In this document: positions 15,440 to 24,475 of the stretch, piece after piece | How the letters are laid out: each line of letters opens with the position of its first letter | Position numbering within the stretch: the stretch's first letter is position 1 | From: Thalassolituus sp. UBA1087 | GTDB lineage: Bacteria > Pseudomonadota > Gammaproteobacteria > Pseudomonadales > Oceanobacteraceae | Assembly: GCA_002314145.1 (NCBI GenBank) | Contig: DCCG01000002.1 | Span: forward strand, 95,482 to 159,481 | Direction of reading: 5' to 3' | DNA length: 64,000 nucleotides | The notes under the pieces: generated by a model | Told to the model about the DNA's origin: nothing | The model's database searches: none | What the model saw: only the letters and a program-made list of their open reading frames with translations | Made by a program: the position numbers and the translations under genes

Positions 15440-18298
15440 ATGCCGGTAGTTTGTCGCAACAGACTGACCTTTGTTTTTTTGTTCAGTGTTTTATGGCTGG
15501 CACCCTTGTATGCCGCCAATGTTCAGGCAGCCGCATTCAACAAGCGTGGATGTCCTTCCGGGGAAGAAAAAATCCGCCTGGCCAACACGGACTTTCAGGG
15601 TGCCTTATTGCAGGTAGCCCGGCAATTTGAGTACCTGATTGCAATACACGAAAATGTTCAGCAACCGCATTATCATCCGCCTCTGGCACAATGCCGCAGT
15701 CTGCATGAATGGCTGACACTGCTGCTTGACGGCAGTGGATTCAGCTACCGCCTGCTGAAAGATACTATTCTTATTGTGCCGGCTGATTCCGGTACAGCTG
15801 CTTCTGCCAGCCAGGCCGGCAGCTATATGGAAGAAATCATTGTCAGCGGGGAAGCACCGTCTTATATATACCAGCGGCGTCCGGGCATAATCAGCGGCGA
15901 TGCCGGCTTTACCATGAATCCGGACACGCTGCGCCGGAGCGGAATGTACCAGTTATCCAATGCACTGGAACTGGCATCCGGTGTCAAAGTAGAAGACAAC
16001 CGCTACGCCATTATCCGGGGCATGACGGGCCGCTACCAGTCCATCCGGCTTAATGGTGGCGAACTGCCCGGCCTCGATCCGAACGGCCAGAGCTTTCCGT
16101 TGGATTTTATTCCGCTGGGAATTGTTAACAGTATTGATCTGCACAAATCTGTTTACGCCGATGCTCCGGGCAGTGCCAGTGCCGGTGTGGTCAGTCTGAA
16201 TACAGTACAGCTACCGGACAATGACTACGTCAGACTGTCCGCCAGTGTGATCAACCGACCCGGAGCTAACTACGCCGAAGTATTACAGGGACACCAGGGC
16301 ACATCAGACCACTATGGTTTTGACGACGGCAGCCGGGACATTCCGGCAGAGCTGCGCCTCAGCGCCGGCAACGGAGGGCTGAACACACTGACGGCTGCAC
16401 AGCGAAAAGCATCAGCAGAAGCGGCGGTCGGTGATATGGGCCTGTATAAATCCAACAGTTATCATAGCAGTGATCTGAGCTTTACCACCGGCTTAGCAGG
16501 CGGCGATAATATCCGCACAGGCGGCACCCTGACGCTGAACCTGCGTGACCGCTGGCAGCAAAGTTTCATTGATTCCACCGTGTACAGCACCGGGGTTGGC
16601 TACTCTGGTTCATCCGCATCCTTTCATCATGAAGATTCTGAGCATCAGCGCAGCGAACATACTCTCGATCTTAACGCTTTGGCGACGCTGGGAACAGAAT
16701 TAAACCGCAACCATTATCTTGGGTTTAATACCCTGTTTCTGCATCAGGCAACCAGCCACGGCGAGTTGATCAGAACACAGGCAAAGAACGAAGATAACCT
16801 GCCGGTCGACTCAGCTTATCAACGCAACCTGGTGACCTGGACAGAAAGACAATTAAAACAGTACCAACTGTATGGCAATCATCATATAACGCCCTCAACA
16901 CATCTGAATTGGCAGATTTCGGCGTATAAAAACTCGTATAACAGTCCCCACAAACTGGATTACCGATACTTCTCACTGGCATCTGATGCAGGTTTTTCAC
17001 TCCAGACAAAACCCGGCACCAATGATATTTCCTGGCAGCGTATGGACCAGCACACCTTCAACACCGGCATCCATTTCGACCATTTATACTCACTCTCCTT
17101 GCGGGAAACCCATTTTACCGGCACGATAAAATTCGGAACAGAATCCAGTATAAAAAAACGCACGGGTTATCTTCTTAACTATTGGTTTGAAGATATTGGC
17201 AATATTGCCGACGACAGCCAGCTGATGCAGCAAAGGAATCCCAGCGATATTTTTACGCCTGACCGTATCATTGGTGACAATAACAGCAATGGCTTTCTTT
17301 TAATGGAGAATATGTCATCCGGCGACACTGGCCTCTCAGGAAGGTTTTATCAGGCACGGCAATATAATGGAGCAGCCTACCTGCTCAACGATTTTGATCT
17401 GAGCCCCAACTGGCGTTTTATTGCAGGTCTGCGCCGCGAGCGCAATACCATACGGGCGGATTTATGGGAACAACAGACAGAACCCCTGTATACACTGGAA
17501 AACACTACGCGCTGGTTACCATCATTTTCATTAGAACACCGTTACCGCAGCGACAGTATCCGCTTTAATTACAGTCAGACCATCGTATGGCCGGGAATAA
17601 ATGAGCTGTTGCCGGTTGTCTATCAGGATCTGGATACCCGCGCACAGACCATCGGTAACCCTGAACTTAAAAGTTCAGATGTTCACAACCTGGATATTTC
17701 ATGGCAGTGGCAACCGGCGGATGATCTGCGTCTGTATAGCGGTGTTTTTATGAAGCGCATCCGCCATCCGATCGAAGGCATATTTGTTGACAACAATAAA
17801 GAAAACAACCAGGCAACCCACAGTAATTATACTTTCCATAATGCAGACTTCGCCGCTGTCCGGGGTATTGAAATGGAAGCAGATTACAGCCTTAACCTGG
17901 CAGATGAACACCGACTGAATATACTCGGCCGTTATGCCGGAATACGGTCAATCACAAAAAATGATGATGAAACCCGCACACTGCAGGGACAGCCGCGTTA
18001 CATCAGTGCAATACGGCTGCAATATAATCTTTACAGTCAGCACGCTTTCAATCTGATGTATAAACGCAGCGGCACACAACTTTATATCACCAGCAACAGC
18101 ACGGATCTGCCGCCGGTATACCAGCAACCACGCCATGAGCTGGACATCAGCTATTCAGCCAGTATACGGGATACCCGTATCAGTCTGGCCGTCAATAACG
18201 TATTAAATACGGAACATCAATATACACAGGGAGTGTATGATTATCTGCGTTATTACAGCGGGCGGGTATGGCGGCTGAGCATGGATGTATTATTATAA
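15440..18298 (+). CDS. TonB-dependent receptor with N-terminal STN signalling domain
   Basis: 952 residues; ATG 15440, with GGAG 11 bases upstream. The signal peptide ends near residue 25-30. An STN (secretin/TonB short N-terminal) domain spans about 45-118 (ANTDFQGALLQVARQF to TILIVPA), then a plug (about 130-270) and a beta-barrel to the C-terminus. Unlike the receptor at 9963 it has the STN domain needed to contact the FecR protein encoded directly upstream. Plug and barrel blocks are shared with that receptor (RYAIIRGMTGRYQ, WPGINELLPVVYQDLD, GNPELKSSDVHN), so the two are paralogues. It probably acts as sensor and transporter for the same or a related ligand. The extreme C-terminus reads WRLSMDVLL, an atypical end for a barrel protein. 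Confidence 0.93.
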   Translation: MPVVCRNRLTFVFLFSVLWLAPLYAANVQAAAFNKRGCPSGEEKIRLANTDFQGALLQVARQFEYLIAIHENVQQPHYHPPLAQCRSLHEWLTLLLDGSGFSYRLLKDTILIVPADSGTAASASQAGSYMEEIIVSGEAPSYIYQRRPGIISGDAGFTMNPDTLRRSGMYQLSNALELASGVKVEDNRYAIIRGMTGRYQSIRLNGGELPGLDPNGQSFPLDFIPLGIVNSIDLHKSVYADAPGSASAGVVSLNTVQLPDNDYVRLSASVINRPGANYAEVLQGHQGTSDHYGFDDGSRDIPAELRLSAGNGGLNTLTAAQRKASAEAAVGDMGLYKSNSYHSSDLSFTTGLAGGDNIRTGGTLTLNLRDRWQQSFIDSTVYSTGVGYSGSSASFHHEDSEHQRSEHTLDLNALATLGTELNRNHYLGFNTLFLHQATSHGELIRTQAKNEDNLPVDSAYQRNLVTWTERQLKQYQLYGNHHITPSTHLNWQISAYKNSYNSPHKLDYRYFSLASDAGFSLQTKPGTNDISWQRMDQHTFNTGIHFDHLYSLSLRETHFTGTIKFGTESSIKKRTGYLLNYWFEDIGNIADDSQLMQQRNPSDIFTPDRIIGDNNSNGFLLMENMSSGDTGLSGRFYQARQYNGAAYLLNDFDLSPNWRFIAGLRRERNTIRADLWEQQTEPLYTLENTTRWLPSFSLEHRYRSDSIRFNYSQTIVWPGINELLPVVYQDLDTRAQTIGNPELKSSDVHNLDISWQWQPADDLRLYSGVFMKRIRHPIEGIFVDNNKENNQATHSNYTFHNADFAAVRGIEMEADYSLNLADEHRLNILGRYAGIRSITKNDDETRTLQGQPRYISAIRLQYNLYSQHAFNLMYKRSGTQLYITSNSTDLPPVYQQPRHELDISYSASIRDTRISLAVNNVLNTEHQYTQGVYDYLRYYSGRVWRLSMDVLL

Positions 18299-18343
18299 CC
18301 CCTTATTCACTGCCGCCATTCAGCACTGTTAGCCATTGCCCAT

Positions 18344-18370
18344 GCCGGGCTGAAAGCGAAAGTGCCCGGC
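18344..18370. other. hairpin between convergent genes
   Basis: A perfect 7-bp GC stem (GCCGGGC / GCCCGGC) with a 13-base loop lies between the receptor (plus) and chemoreceptor (minus) stop codons. There is no T-tract on either side, so it is at best a weak terminator. Confidence 0.35.
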
Positions 18371-18393
18371 AATAAAAGAGATTTATCACGCCG

Positions 18394-20316
18394 TCATAAC
18401 CGGTATTGCTTCATCAGACCATTCAGATTATTCACTACCCCCGTCAGAGCCCCGGTGGCTGTTTCTGTGGCATGAACAATCTCTGTAATTTCAGCACTGG
18501 CGTGGTGAATATCACTGACATTAGAAGCAATATTTTCAGAAACAACACTTTGCTCTGACGTCGCCCGGGCAATGTCGGCATTACTGTTCTTTAATGTTTC
18601 CATCGCCGTCAGTACCGATGAGAAAGTTTCACCCACCCCGTCAATTAACCCGGCGTTATTACCCGCCTGCTGACGGTTATCCTGCATCAGGCTGGTCGCC
18701 TGTTGGCCACGTCTCTGCAGCCGCTCGACCATGGCATTGATTTCTTCAGTCGACGCCTGAGTACGGCTGGCCAGCGAGCGTACTTCATCTGCCACCACGG
18801 CAAAACCACGCCCCTGCTCACCTGCCCGTGCGGCTTCAATCGCGGCATTCAGCGCCAACAGATTGGTTTGCTCGGCAATATTGCGAATCACCTCCAGCAC
18901 CGCTGAAATGTTGACACTTTCCGATGCCAGTTCCGACACTGCCTGCTCAGATTTTTCGGTCGCCTCCGATTGCTGCCGTATTTTTTCCGATGCTTCGGCC
19001 AATAAATCCGCTCCCTGACGGATGGTATCAAGCACATGCTCCGCATTTTCCCGGGCATCACCGGTACTGCCGGACACCACGCCAGCCGACTGAGATAAAT
19101 CATGGGCGGCTGAAGCCAGGGTATCAGCGCGGTCGTTCTGACCTTTCTGAATCAGACTCATGCGTCCGGAAAGATCCGATAACTGCTCCGTCGATTGCGT
19201 GACCTGGGCCGCCTGATCTGACACCGCTTTCATTGTTGTCTGCAGACGGTCCAGCAAGCGGTCAAATTCACGTGACATCTGGCCAAATTCGTCGCTGCGG
19301 CGGGAATTAAAACGCACACTCAGGTCGCCTTCCCCTTCCGCCAGTTCACAGATAGCCCGGGTCTGCTGATCAAGCGGTTTCATAACAATGGTTTTAACCA
19401 GCAGATACACCACCAGCATCAACACTGCCAAAGCAACCAACAGCTTGGCCAGCGTTGAGGTAAAGGCTGAAATCATCACCGCGTGTTTGTCTTCCTGCGC
19501 AATGGCAACAATGATGTCATAACCCCAGGGCTCATATTGCTGTACAGAATATTCCCAGCCACTCAATTCGCCGGACAGCACCTGATTCACAGTCGCGCTG
19601 TCGACATGCTCAGAATGCAGACGTACCGACGCTTTGGTATCGCGCAGGGCGACAAACCCCTGATCCAGAATACGGTAGCGGGCGATGGCCTGCTTCAGTC
19701 CCTGCAGGTCCGCGGAGTACCCCACATACCAGATGCCAATCACCTCGCCCGCCGCATTTTTCAATGGCTCATAAGCGGTCAGGTAAGGCTTACCCAGAAT
19801 ATCCACCTCACCGTAGTAAGCCTTGCCCTGACGGATCGTCGCCATGGCTTTACCGGCCGGGGCCAGCTTGGTTCCGACTGCCCGTTTCCCCTCTTTCATC
19901 ACATTGGTCGAAATACGGATAAAGTCGTCCCCCTGACGACTGAATATTGTGGCGGTGCCACCCATAATGGCCGTCAGTTCATCAACCAGCTGATAATCAC
20001 CGGCCAGCCCGGTACGCCCCATATACAGATTGGTGGCAGCCGTTCCGTTGACCTGTACCGCTTCCCCCAGACGCGCACTGCCCAACGCCATGCCATTCTG
20101 CCGCAGAAGTTTCATAGAACTTTTGACCCGCTCAGAAATAATCCCGTTGGTCAGATCCATCAGCGTGGTTAACTCCAGCAATGCCGCCTGTTGTTCCCGC
20201 TGGTGACGTTCATCAGCGGTTTCGCTGGCAGAGTAAAGACTGATCAGTGCCATCAGAACACCAAAACCGGCGACAAACAGACCGAGCGTAACAAGAAACT
20301 TTCTGAGTACAGACAT
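18394..20316 (-). CDS. methyl-accepting chemotaxis protein with Cache_3/Cache_2-type sensor
   Basis: 640 residues from ATG 20316, chosen because TGGAG lies 5 bases upstream; an in-frame ATG at 20367 is less likely. A membrane span lies near residues 8-28. A periplasmic single-Cache-type sensor (about 35-285, with GKPYLTAYEPLKNAAGEVIG and WYVGYS) is followed by a second span (about 292-311), a HAMP domain (about 315-365) and a cytoplasmic signalling hairpin. The conserved tip AIEAARAGEQGRGFAVV lies near residue 490. It signals to CheA/CheW; the ligand is unknown, though Cache_3/Cache_2 sensors commonly bind small carboxylates. It is transcribed away from the urease operon. Confidence 0.95.
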   Translation of the reverse strand: MSVLRKFLVTLGLFVAGFGVLMALISLYSASETADERHQREQQAALLELTTLMDLTNGIISERVKSSMKLLRQNGMALGSARLGEAVQVNGTAATNLYMGRTGLAGDYQLVDELTAIMGGTATIFSRQGDDFIRISTNVMKEGKRAVGTKLAPAGKAMATIRQGKAYYGEVDILGKPYLTAYEPLKNAAGEVIGIWYVGYSADLQGLKQAIARYRILDQGFVALRDTKASVRLHSEHVDSATVNQVLSGELSGWEYSVQQYEPWGYDIIVAIAQEDKHAVMISAFTSTLAKLLVALAVLMLVVYLLVKTIVMKPLDQQTRAICELAEGEGDLSVRFNSRRSDEFGQMSREFDRLLDRLQTTMKAVSDQAAQVTQSTEQLSDLSGRMSLIQKGQNDRADTLASAAHDLSQSAGVVSGSTGDARENAEHVLDTIRQGADLLAEASEKIRQQSEATEKSEQAVSELASESVNISAVLEVIRNIAEQTNLLALNAAIEAARAGEQGRGFAVVADEVRSLASRTQASTEEINAMVERLQRRGQQATSLMQDNRQQAGNNAGLIDGVGETFSSVLTAMETLKNSNADIARATSEQSVVSENIASNVSDIHHASAEITEIVHATETATGALTGVVNNLNGLMKQYRL

Positions 20317-20438
20317 GGCAACTCCAGTGAAGGGGGCTTCGCCGAAGTATAGGAAGAAGGATGGCAAATGCTGCCGGCGGTCAGTTAATACAGGAAGTTA
20401 ATTCATCGTCAATAACTGATAGTTTTAACACCAATTCC

Positions 20439-20452
20439 TGACCGTATGGTCA
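20439..20452. promoter_or_regulatory. palindromic site upstream of the urease promoter
   Basis: TGACC-N4-GGTCA immediately upstream of the sigma-54-like promoter. It is flanked by a second, looser pair of arms (ACCAA near 20430 and TTGGT at 20455-20459). It could be an activator or repressor site; the protein is not identifiable from the sequence. Confidence 0.4.
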
Positions 20453-20454
20453 AG

Positions 20455-20472
20455 TTGGTACCCGCCTTGCTT
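20455..20472 (+). promoter_or_regulatory. sigma-54 (-24/-12) promoter of the urease operon
   Basis: TTGGTACCCGCCTTGCTT has the invariant GG-N10-GC spacing (GG 20457-20458, GC 20469-20470) and matches YTGGCACG-N4-TTGCW at most positions; C to T in GGCAC is the main deviation. Transcription would start near 20481, about 65 bases before ureD. This implies nitrogen (NtrC-type) control of urease. Confidence 0.6.
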
Positions 20473-20546
20473 AAACAATCCGGCATACATTACTCTGACC
20501 ATGACTTAGCCTCTGATTATTCAGCCCGAACCTGAGGAGAAACGGC

Positions 20547-21431
20547 TTGAATCTACCCGTTCAGCCGCTGAAAAGCGCACAAGCTGATGCACCATACTGG
20601 AACGCACAGCTTCAGCTTACAACCAAAAAGACGCCCAGAGGCACCAGACTGGTGCACAAAAGCCATTCAGGCCCGCTTTATGTGCAAAAACCTTTTTACC
20701 CTGAAGGCTCTGGCTGTGCACATATTTACCTTCTGCACCCGCCCGGCGGTATTGTATCCGGTGATTGCTTAACCATTGATGTTCACGCCGGAGCAGACAG
20801 CCATACACTGATTACCACTCCGGGGGCAGGACGGGTGTATAAGGCCCGCCCGGATGGCCTGATTCAGAAACAGATCGTCAACCTGAGCACAGAATCCGGC
20901 GCCATGCTGGAATGGATGCCACTTGAAACCATTCTGTTTCCTTCATCCAGAGCGCAACTGGAAACCCGCGTTGATCTGGCCGCAGACAGTACCTTTATCG
21001 GCTGGGAAATCACCAGCCTCGGCTTACCCGCCAATGGTATCCGCCTGTATGACGATGACCAGCAGACGACCCTGAAACAGGGTCTGAAGATATACCGTGA
21101 CGGTCGCCTGCTGCTCAATGAACGCCTGAAACTGACACCGGACAATAACGAGGTATTAAATGCCCCGGCCGGCTTCCGCAACCATCCTGTTCACGGGCTG
21201 CTGGTTGCCGGGCCGTTTGCCCAGGCGCCGGATGAAGACAGTATGAAAACCCTGCAGGCACTGTGTGAATCACAACTCGCAGGCGTCAGTATGAACGGAC
21301 AGTTTTTAACCGTACGTTATCTGGGCGACTGCAGTGAAAAAGCCCGCCTGTTGTTAACAGAATTCTGGGCGGTTATCCGTCCGTTATTAATGCAGCGCCC
21401 GGCCTGCGCACCACGCATCTGGGCAACCTGA
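20547..21431 (+). CDS. ureD: urease accessory protein UreD
   Basis: 294 residues beginning at TTG 20547, the only start that fits the GAGGAGA ribosome site 7 bases upstream; no ATG occurs in frame near the N-terminus. Family blocks are visible: FYPEGSGCAHIYLLHPPGGIVSGD (about residues 48-71, quoted in part), TTPGAGRVYK, and LEWMPLETILFPSSRA. UreD is the scaffold that binds apo-urease and, with UreF and UreG, delivers nickel and CO2 to the active site. First gene of ureDABCEFG, followed by ureA after 50 bases. Confidence 0.96.
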   Translation: MNLPVQPLKSAQADAPYWNAQLQLTTKKTPRGTRLVHKSHSGPLYVQKPFYPEGSGCAHIYLLHPPGGIVSGDCLTIDVHAGADSHTLITTPGAGRVYKARPDGLIQKQIVNLSTESGAMLEWMPLETILFPSSRAQLETRVDLAADSTFIGWEITSLGLPANGIRLYDDDQQTTLKQGLKIYRDGRLLLNERLKLTPDNNEVLNAPAGFRNHPVHGLLVAGPFAQAPDEDSMKTLQALCESQLAGVSMNGQFLTVRYLGDCSEKARLLLTEFWAVIRPLLMQRPACAPRIWAT

Positions 21432-21481
21432 ACAGACATACAAGAAATACCTGAATTTAATCTGAATAACTGAGGTGCACG

Positions 21482-21784
21482 ATGGAATTGCTTCCCCGCG
21501 AAAAAGACAAGCTGCTGGTGTTTACCGCCGCTTTGTTGGCTGAGCGACGTTTAAACCGCGGCCTGAAACTGAACTATCCGGAAGCCATGGCGTATCTGAC
21601 CATGGAAATTATGGAAGGCGCCCGTGACGGCAAAACCGTGGCCGAATTAATGAGCTACGGAAAAACACTGCTCAGCGCCGACCAGGTTATGGACGGTGTA
21701 CCGGAATTAATTCATGAAGTGCAGGTTGAAGCCACCTTTCCGGATGGCACCAAATTAGTCACCGTTCACGAACCGATCGTATAA
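21482..21784 (+). CDS. ureA: urease gamma subunit
   Basis: 100 residues, the standard length. It starts MELLPREKDKLLVFTAALLA and contains the family motif LNYPEAMAYLTMEIMEGARDG (about residues 34-54). It is a structural subunit of the (ABC)3 urease that hydrolyses urea to ammonia and carbamate. A GAGGTGCACG ribosome site precedes the ATG. Confidence 0.98.
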   Translation: MELLPREKDKLLVFTAALLAERRLNRGLKLNYPEAMAYLTMEIMEGARDGKTVAELMSYGKTLLSADQVMDGVPELIHEVQVEATFPDGTKLVTVHEPIV

Positions 21785-21895
21785 AACGGCTGCGCTGCCA
21801 GAGCATGATCCAGGACGCTTCGTTTTAACGGGCTCCGCAGACGTTTTAAGAAGGCTGTCTTTTCAGACCGCCCTTACAGAATAAAGGAGAAGATT
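21785..21895 (+). other. long ureA-ureB spacer
   Basis: 111 bases separate ureA and ureB, whereas the other structural genes are about 10 bases apart. The spacer contains partial inverted repeats (AAAACG/CGTTTT, and GGCTGTC/GACCGCC near 21852-21872) but no clear terminator or ORF. It ends in an AAGGAG ribosome site for ureB. Confidence 0.5.
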
Positions 21896-22201
21896 ATGAT
21901 TCCGGGTGAAGTAATCCCTGCCGATGGCGAGATCGTTCTGAACGAAGGACGTAAAACCATCACTATCCGTGTCGAAAATACCGGCGACCGTCCGGTTCAG
22001 GTGGGCTCACATTATCATTTTTATGAAACCAATCCGGCACTGTCGTTTGACCGCGAACAGGCCCGGGGCTTCCGCCTGAATATACCATCCGGTACCGCCG
22101 TGCGTTTCGAGCCGGGCCAGGGGCGTGAAGTAGAATTAGTAGAATACGTTGGTGACCGTAAAGTGTACGGTTTCCGTGGCGATGTAATGGGCAAACTTTA
22201 A
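21896..22201 (+). CDS. ureB: urease beta subunit
   Basis: 101 residues, standard length, beginning MIPGEVIPADGEI with AAGGAGAAGATT upstream. It contains VQVGSHYHFYETNPAL, FDREQARGFRLNIPSGTA and the C-terminal VYGFRGDVMG, all diagnostic of the beta subunit. It packs between UreA and the catalytic UreC. 11 bases before ureC. Confidence 0.98.
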   Translation: MIPGEVIPADGEIVLNEGRKTITIRVENTGDRPVQVGSHYHFYETNPALSFDREQARGFRLNIPSGTAVRFEPGQGREVELVEYVGDRKVYGFRGDVMGKL

Positions 22202-22212
22202 GGGGTTAATTT

Positions 22213-23922
22213 ATGAGCCGCACAATGGACAGAACGTCTTATTCACAAATGTTTGGCCCGACCACCGGCGACAAAGTACGTCTCGGCGATACCGAATTAT
22301 TTATTCAGATTGAAAAAGATTTCACCACTTACGGCGACGAAGTAAAATTCGGCGGCGGTAAAGTGATCCGCGATGGTATGGGTCAGAGTCAGCGTACCAG
22401 CCAGGAAACCGTGGATCTGGTGATTACCAATGCAGTGGTACTGGATCACTGGGGCGTGGTGAAAGCGGACGTCGGTGTCAAAGACGGCCGTATTTTTGCC
22501 ATCGGCAAGGCCGGTAATCCGGATATTCAGAACGACGTCGATATTATTGTGGGTCCGGGCACCGAAGTGATCGCCGGTGAAGGTTCGATTCTGACCGCCG
22601 GGGGCATTGATGCTCACATTCACTTTATCTGCCCGCAACAGGTTGAAGAAGCCTTAATGAGTGGTGTCACAACCATGATTGGCGGCGGTACCGGTCCGGC
22701 CACGGGGACGAACGCCACTACCTGTACCTCCGGCCCCTGGTATATCGGTAAAATGCTGCAGGGGACTGACGACCTGCCAATGAACTTTGGTTTTCTCGGT
22801 AAAGGTAACGGCAGCCTGCCGGAAGCACTGGAAGAACAGCTGGAAGCCGGTGCCTGTGGCTTAAAACTGCACGAAGACTGGGGGACAACCCCCGCCGCTA
22901 TCGACTGCTGTTTGAGTGTGGCGGAAAAATACGATGTGCAGGTCGCCATTCACACTGACACCCTGAACGAATCCGGCTTCGTTGATGACACCATTGGCGC
23001 CTTTAAAGATCGCGTGATTCACACCTACCACACCGAAGGGGCCGGCGGTGGCCACGCACCGGATATTATCCGCGCCTGTAGTTATCCCAATGTACTGCCC
23101 TCTTCCACCAACCCGACCCGGCCGTACACCAACAACACCATCGATGAGCATCTGGATATGCTGATGGTCTGTCATCACCTCGACAGCTCCATTCCGGAAG
23201 ATGTGGCCTTCGCCGATTCACGTATCCGCAAAGAAACCATCGCCGCCGAAGATATTTTCCATGACCGTGGTGCTTTCAGCATGATTTCTTCCGACTCTCA
23301 GGCCATGGGCCGTGTCGGTGAAGTGGTGACCCGGACCTGGCAAACCGCGCATAAAATGAAAACCCAGTTCGGTTTTCTGCAGGAAGATGAAGACCTGGGC
23401 GCAGATAATTTCCGTGCCCGTCGTTACATCGCCAAGTACACGATTAACCCGGCCATCGCCCACGGCATTGCCCATGAAGTAGGCTCCATTGAAAAAGGCA
23501 AGCTGGCCGACCTGGTGCTGTGGAAACCTGCGTTTTTTGGCTCCAAACCCAGCATGATTATTAAAGGTGGCATGATTGCAGCGGCACCTATGGGTGACCC
23601 GAATGCGTCCATTCCTACGCCGCAACCGGTGCATTACCGCATGATGTTCGGCGCGATGGGCCGTGCAGTGAACGCCACAACACTGACGTTTGTGTCAGAA
23701 GCTGCGCTGAAAAATAACGTGAAAGAGAAATATGGTCTGCAACGCGGAATTGCCGCATGCAAAAACACGCGCAACATCCGTAAATCCGATATGGTCCTGA
23801 ATGACTGGATGCCAACCATTACGGTTGACCCACAAACCTATGAAGTGCGTGCGGATGGTGAGCTGCTGACCTGCGAGCCGGCCAGCGAGCTGCCACTGGC
23901 ACAACTCTATAACCTGTTTTAA
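22213..23922 (+). CDS. ureC: urease alpha (catalytic) subunit
   Basis: 569 residues, standard length. All nickel-centre elements are visible: HIHF (bridging site histidines, near 135), the carbamylated-lysine motif GLKLHEDWG (near 217), IHTDTLNESG, HTEGAGGGHAPDI, the flap histidine in MVCHHLD, and SSDSQAMGRVGEV with the ligand Asp near 360. It hydrolyses urea in the cytoplasm. It sits between ureB and ureE with short spacers. Nothing in the sequence suggests inactivity. Confidence 0.99.
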   Translation: MSRTMDRTSYSQMFGPTTGDKVRLGDTELFIQIEKDFTTYGDEVKFGGGKVIRDGMGQSQRTSQETVDLVITNAVVLDHWGVVKADVGVKDGRIFAIGKAGNPDIQNDVDIIVGPGTEVIAGEGSILTAGGIDAHIHFICPQQVEEALMSGVTTMIGGGTGPATGTNATTCTSGPWYIGKMLQGTDDLPMNFGFLGKGNGSLPEALEEQLEAGACGLKLHEDWGTTPAAIDCCLSVAEKYDVQVAIHTDTLNESGFVDDTIGAFKDRVIHTYHTEGAGGGHAPDIIRACSYPNVLPSSTNPTRPYTNNTIDEHLDMLMVCHHLDSSIPEDVAFADSRIRKETIAAEDIFHDRGAFSMISSDSQAMGRVGEVVTRTWQTAHKMKTQFGFLQEDEDLGADNFRARRYIAKYTINPAIAHGIAHEVGSIEKGKLADLVLWKPAFFGSKPSMIIKGGMIAAAPMGDPNASIPTPQPVHYRMMFGAMGRAVNATTLTFVSEAALKNNVKEKYGLQRGIAACKNTRNIRKSDMVLNDWMPTITVDPQTYEVRADGELLTCEPASELPLAQLYNLF

Positions 23923-23932
23923 GGAAACACTC

Positions 23933-24475
23933 ATGCTGGATGTTTACGAACGTTTAGGCACCGATCCCGGTACTGAGTACCACGACCATGTTTATTGCAC
24001 CGTCGTGGTGGATTATGAAAAACGTGACCGTGGCCGTCTGAAACTGACCAGTACCGAGGGGGAAGAAGTCCGTCTGTTTCTGGAACGTGGCAAACCTTTA
24101 ATGGTAGGCGAATATTTAAAAGCTACTGACGGTAAAATCGTTCAGGTTGAAGGGGCTGTTGAAGCGGTGGCACACGCCAGCTGCGATGACTGGAACACCT
24201 TTGCCAAAGCCTGTTACCACCTGGGTAACCGGCACGTCAAAGTCGAAGTCGGTGATTGTTGGTTACGCATAAAACCGGATCATGTTCTTGAGGATATGCT
24301 GCATCAGCTTGGCTTAATCGTCAGCCATGAAGAAGCGGTATTTATCCCTGAATCCGGGGCCTATGCCGGCGGCCATCATCACCATGGTGACGATGATCAT
24401 GGTCATTCGCACGGTCACAGCCATGCACATGGACACCACCATAATCACGGGCACGGCCACGGACATGACCACTGA
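23933..24475 (+). CDS. ureE: urease nickel metallochaperone UreE
   Basis: 180 residues; ATG 23933 with AAGGAAACAC upstream. An N-terminal peptide-binding domain (about 1-75) and a C-terminal metal domain with the dimer-interface histidine in HLGNRHVKVE are followed by a 30-residue tail dominated by His, Asp and Gly. That tail would bind several nickel ions, as in Klebsiella UreE. The last 11 bases overlap ureF. Confidence 0.97.
   Translation: MLDVYERLGTDPGTEYHDHVYCTVVVDYEKRDRGRLKLTSTEGEEVRLFLERGKPLMVGEYLKATDGKIVQVEGAVEAVAHASCDDWNTFAKACYHLGNRHVKVEVGDCWLRIKPDHVLEDMLHQLGLIVSHEEAVFIPESGAYAGGHHHHGDDDHGHSHGHSHAHGHHHNHGHGHGHDH

Noticed and set aside
24327..24464. Extended ureF N-terminus
   Set aside because: Its residues are the Met/Thr/Ile-rich out-of-frame reading of the ureE histidine tail; the family N-terminus starts at 24465.
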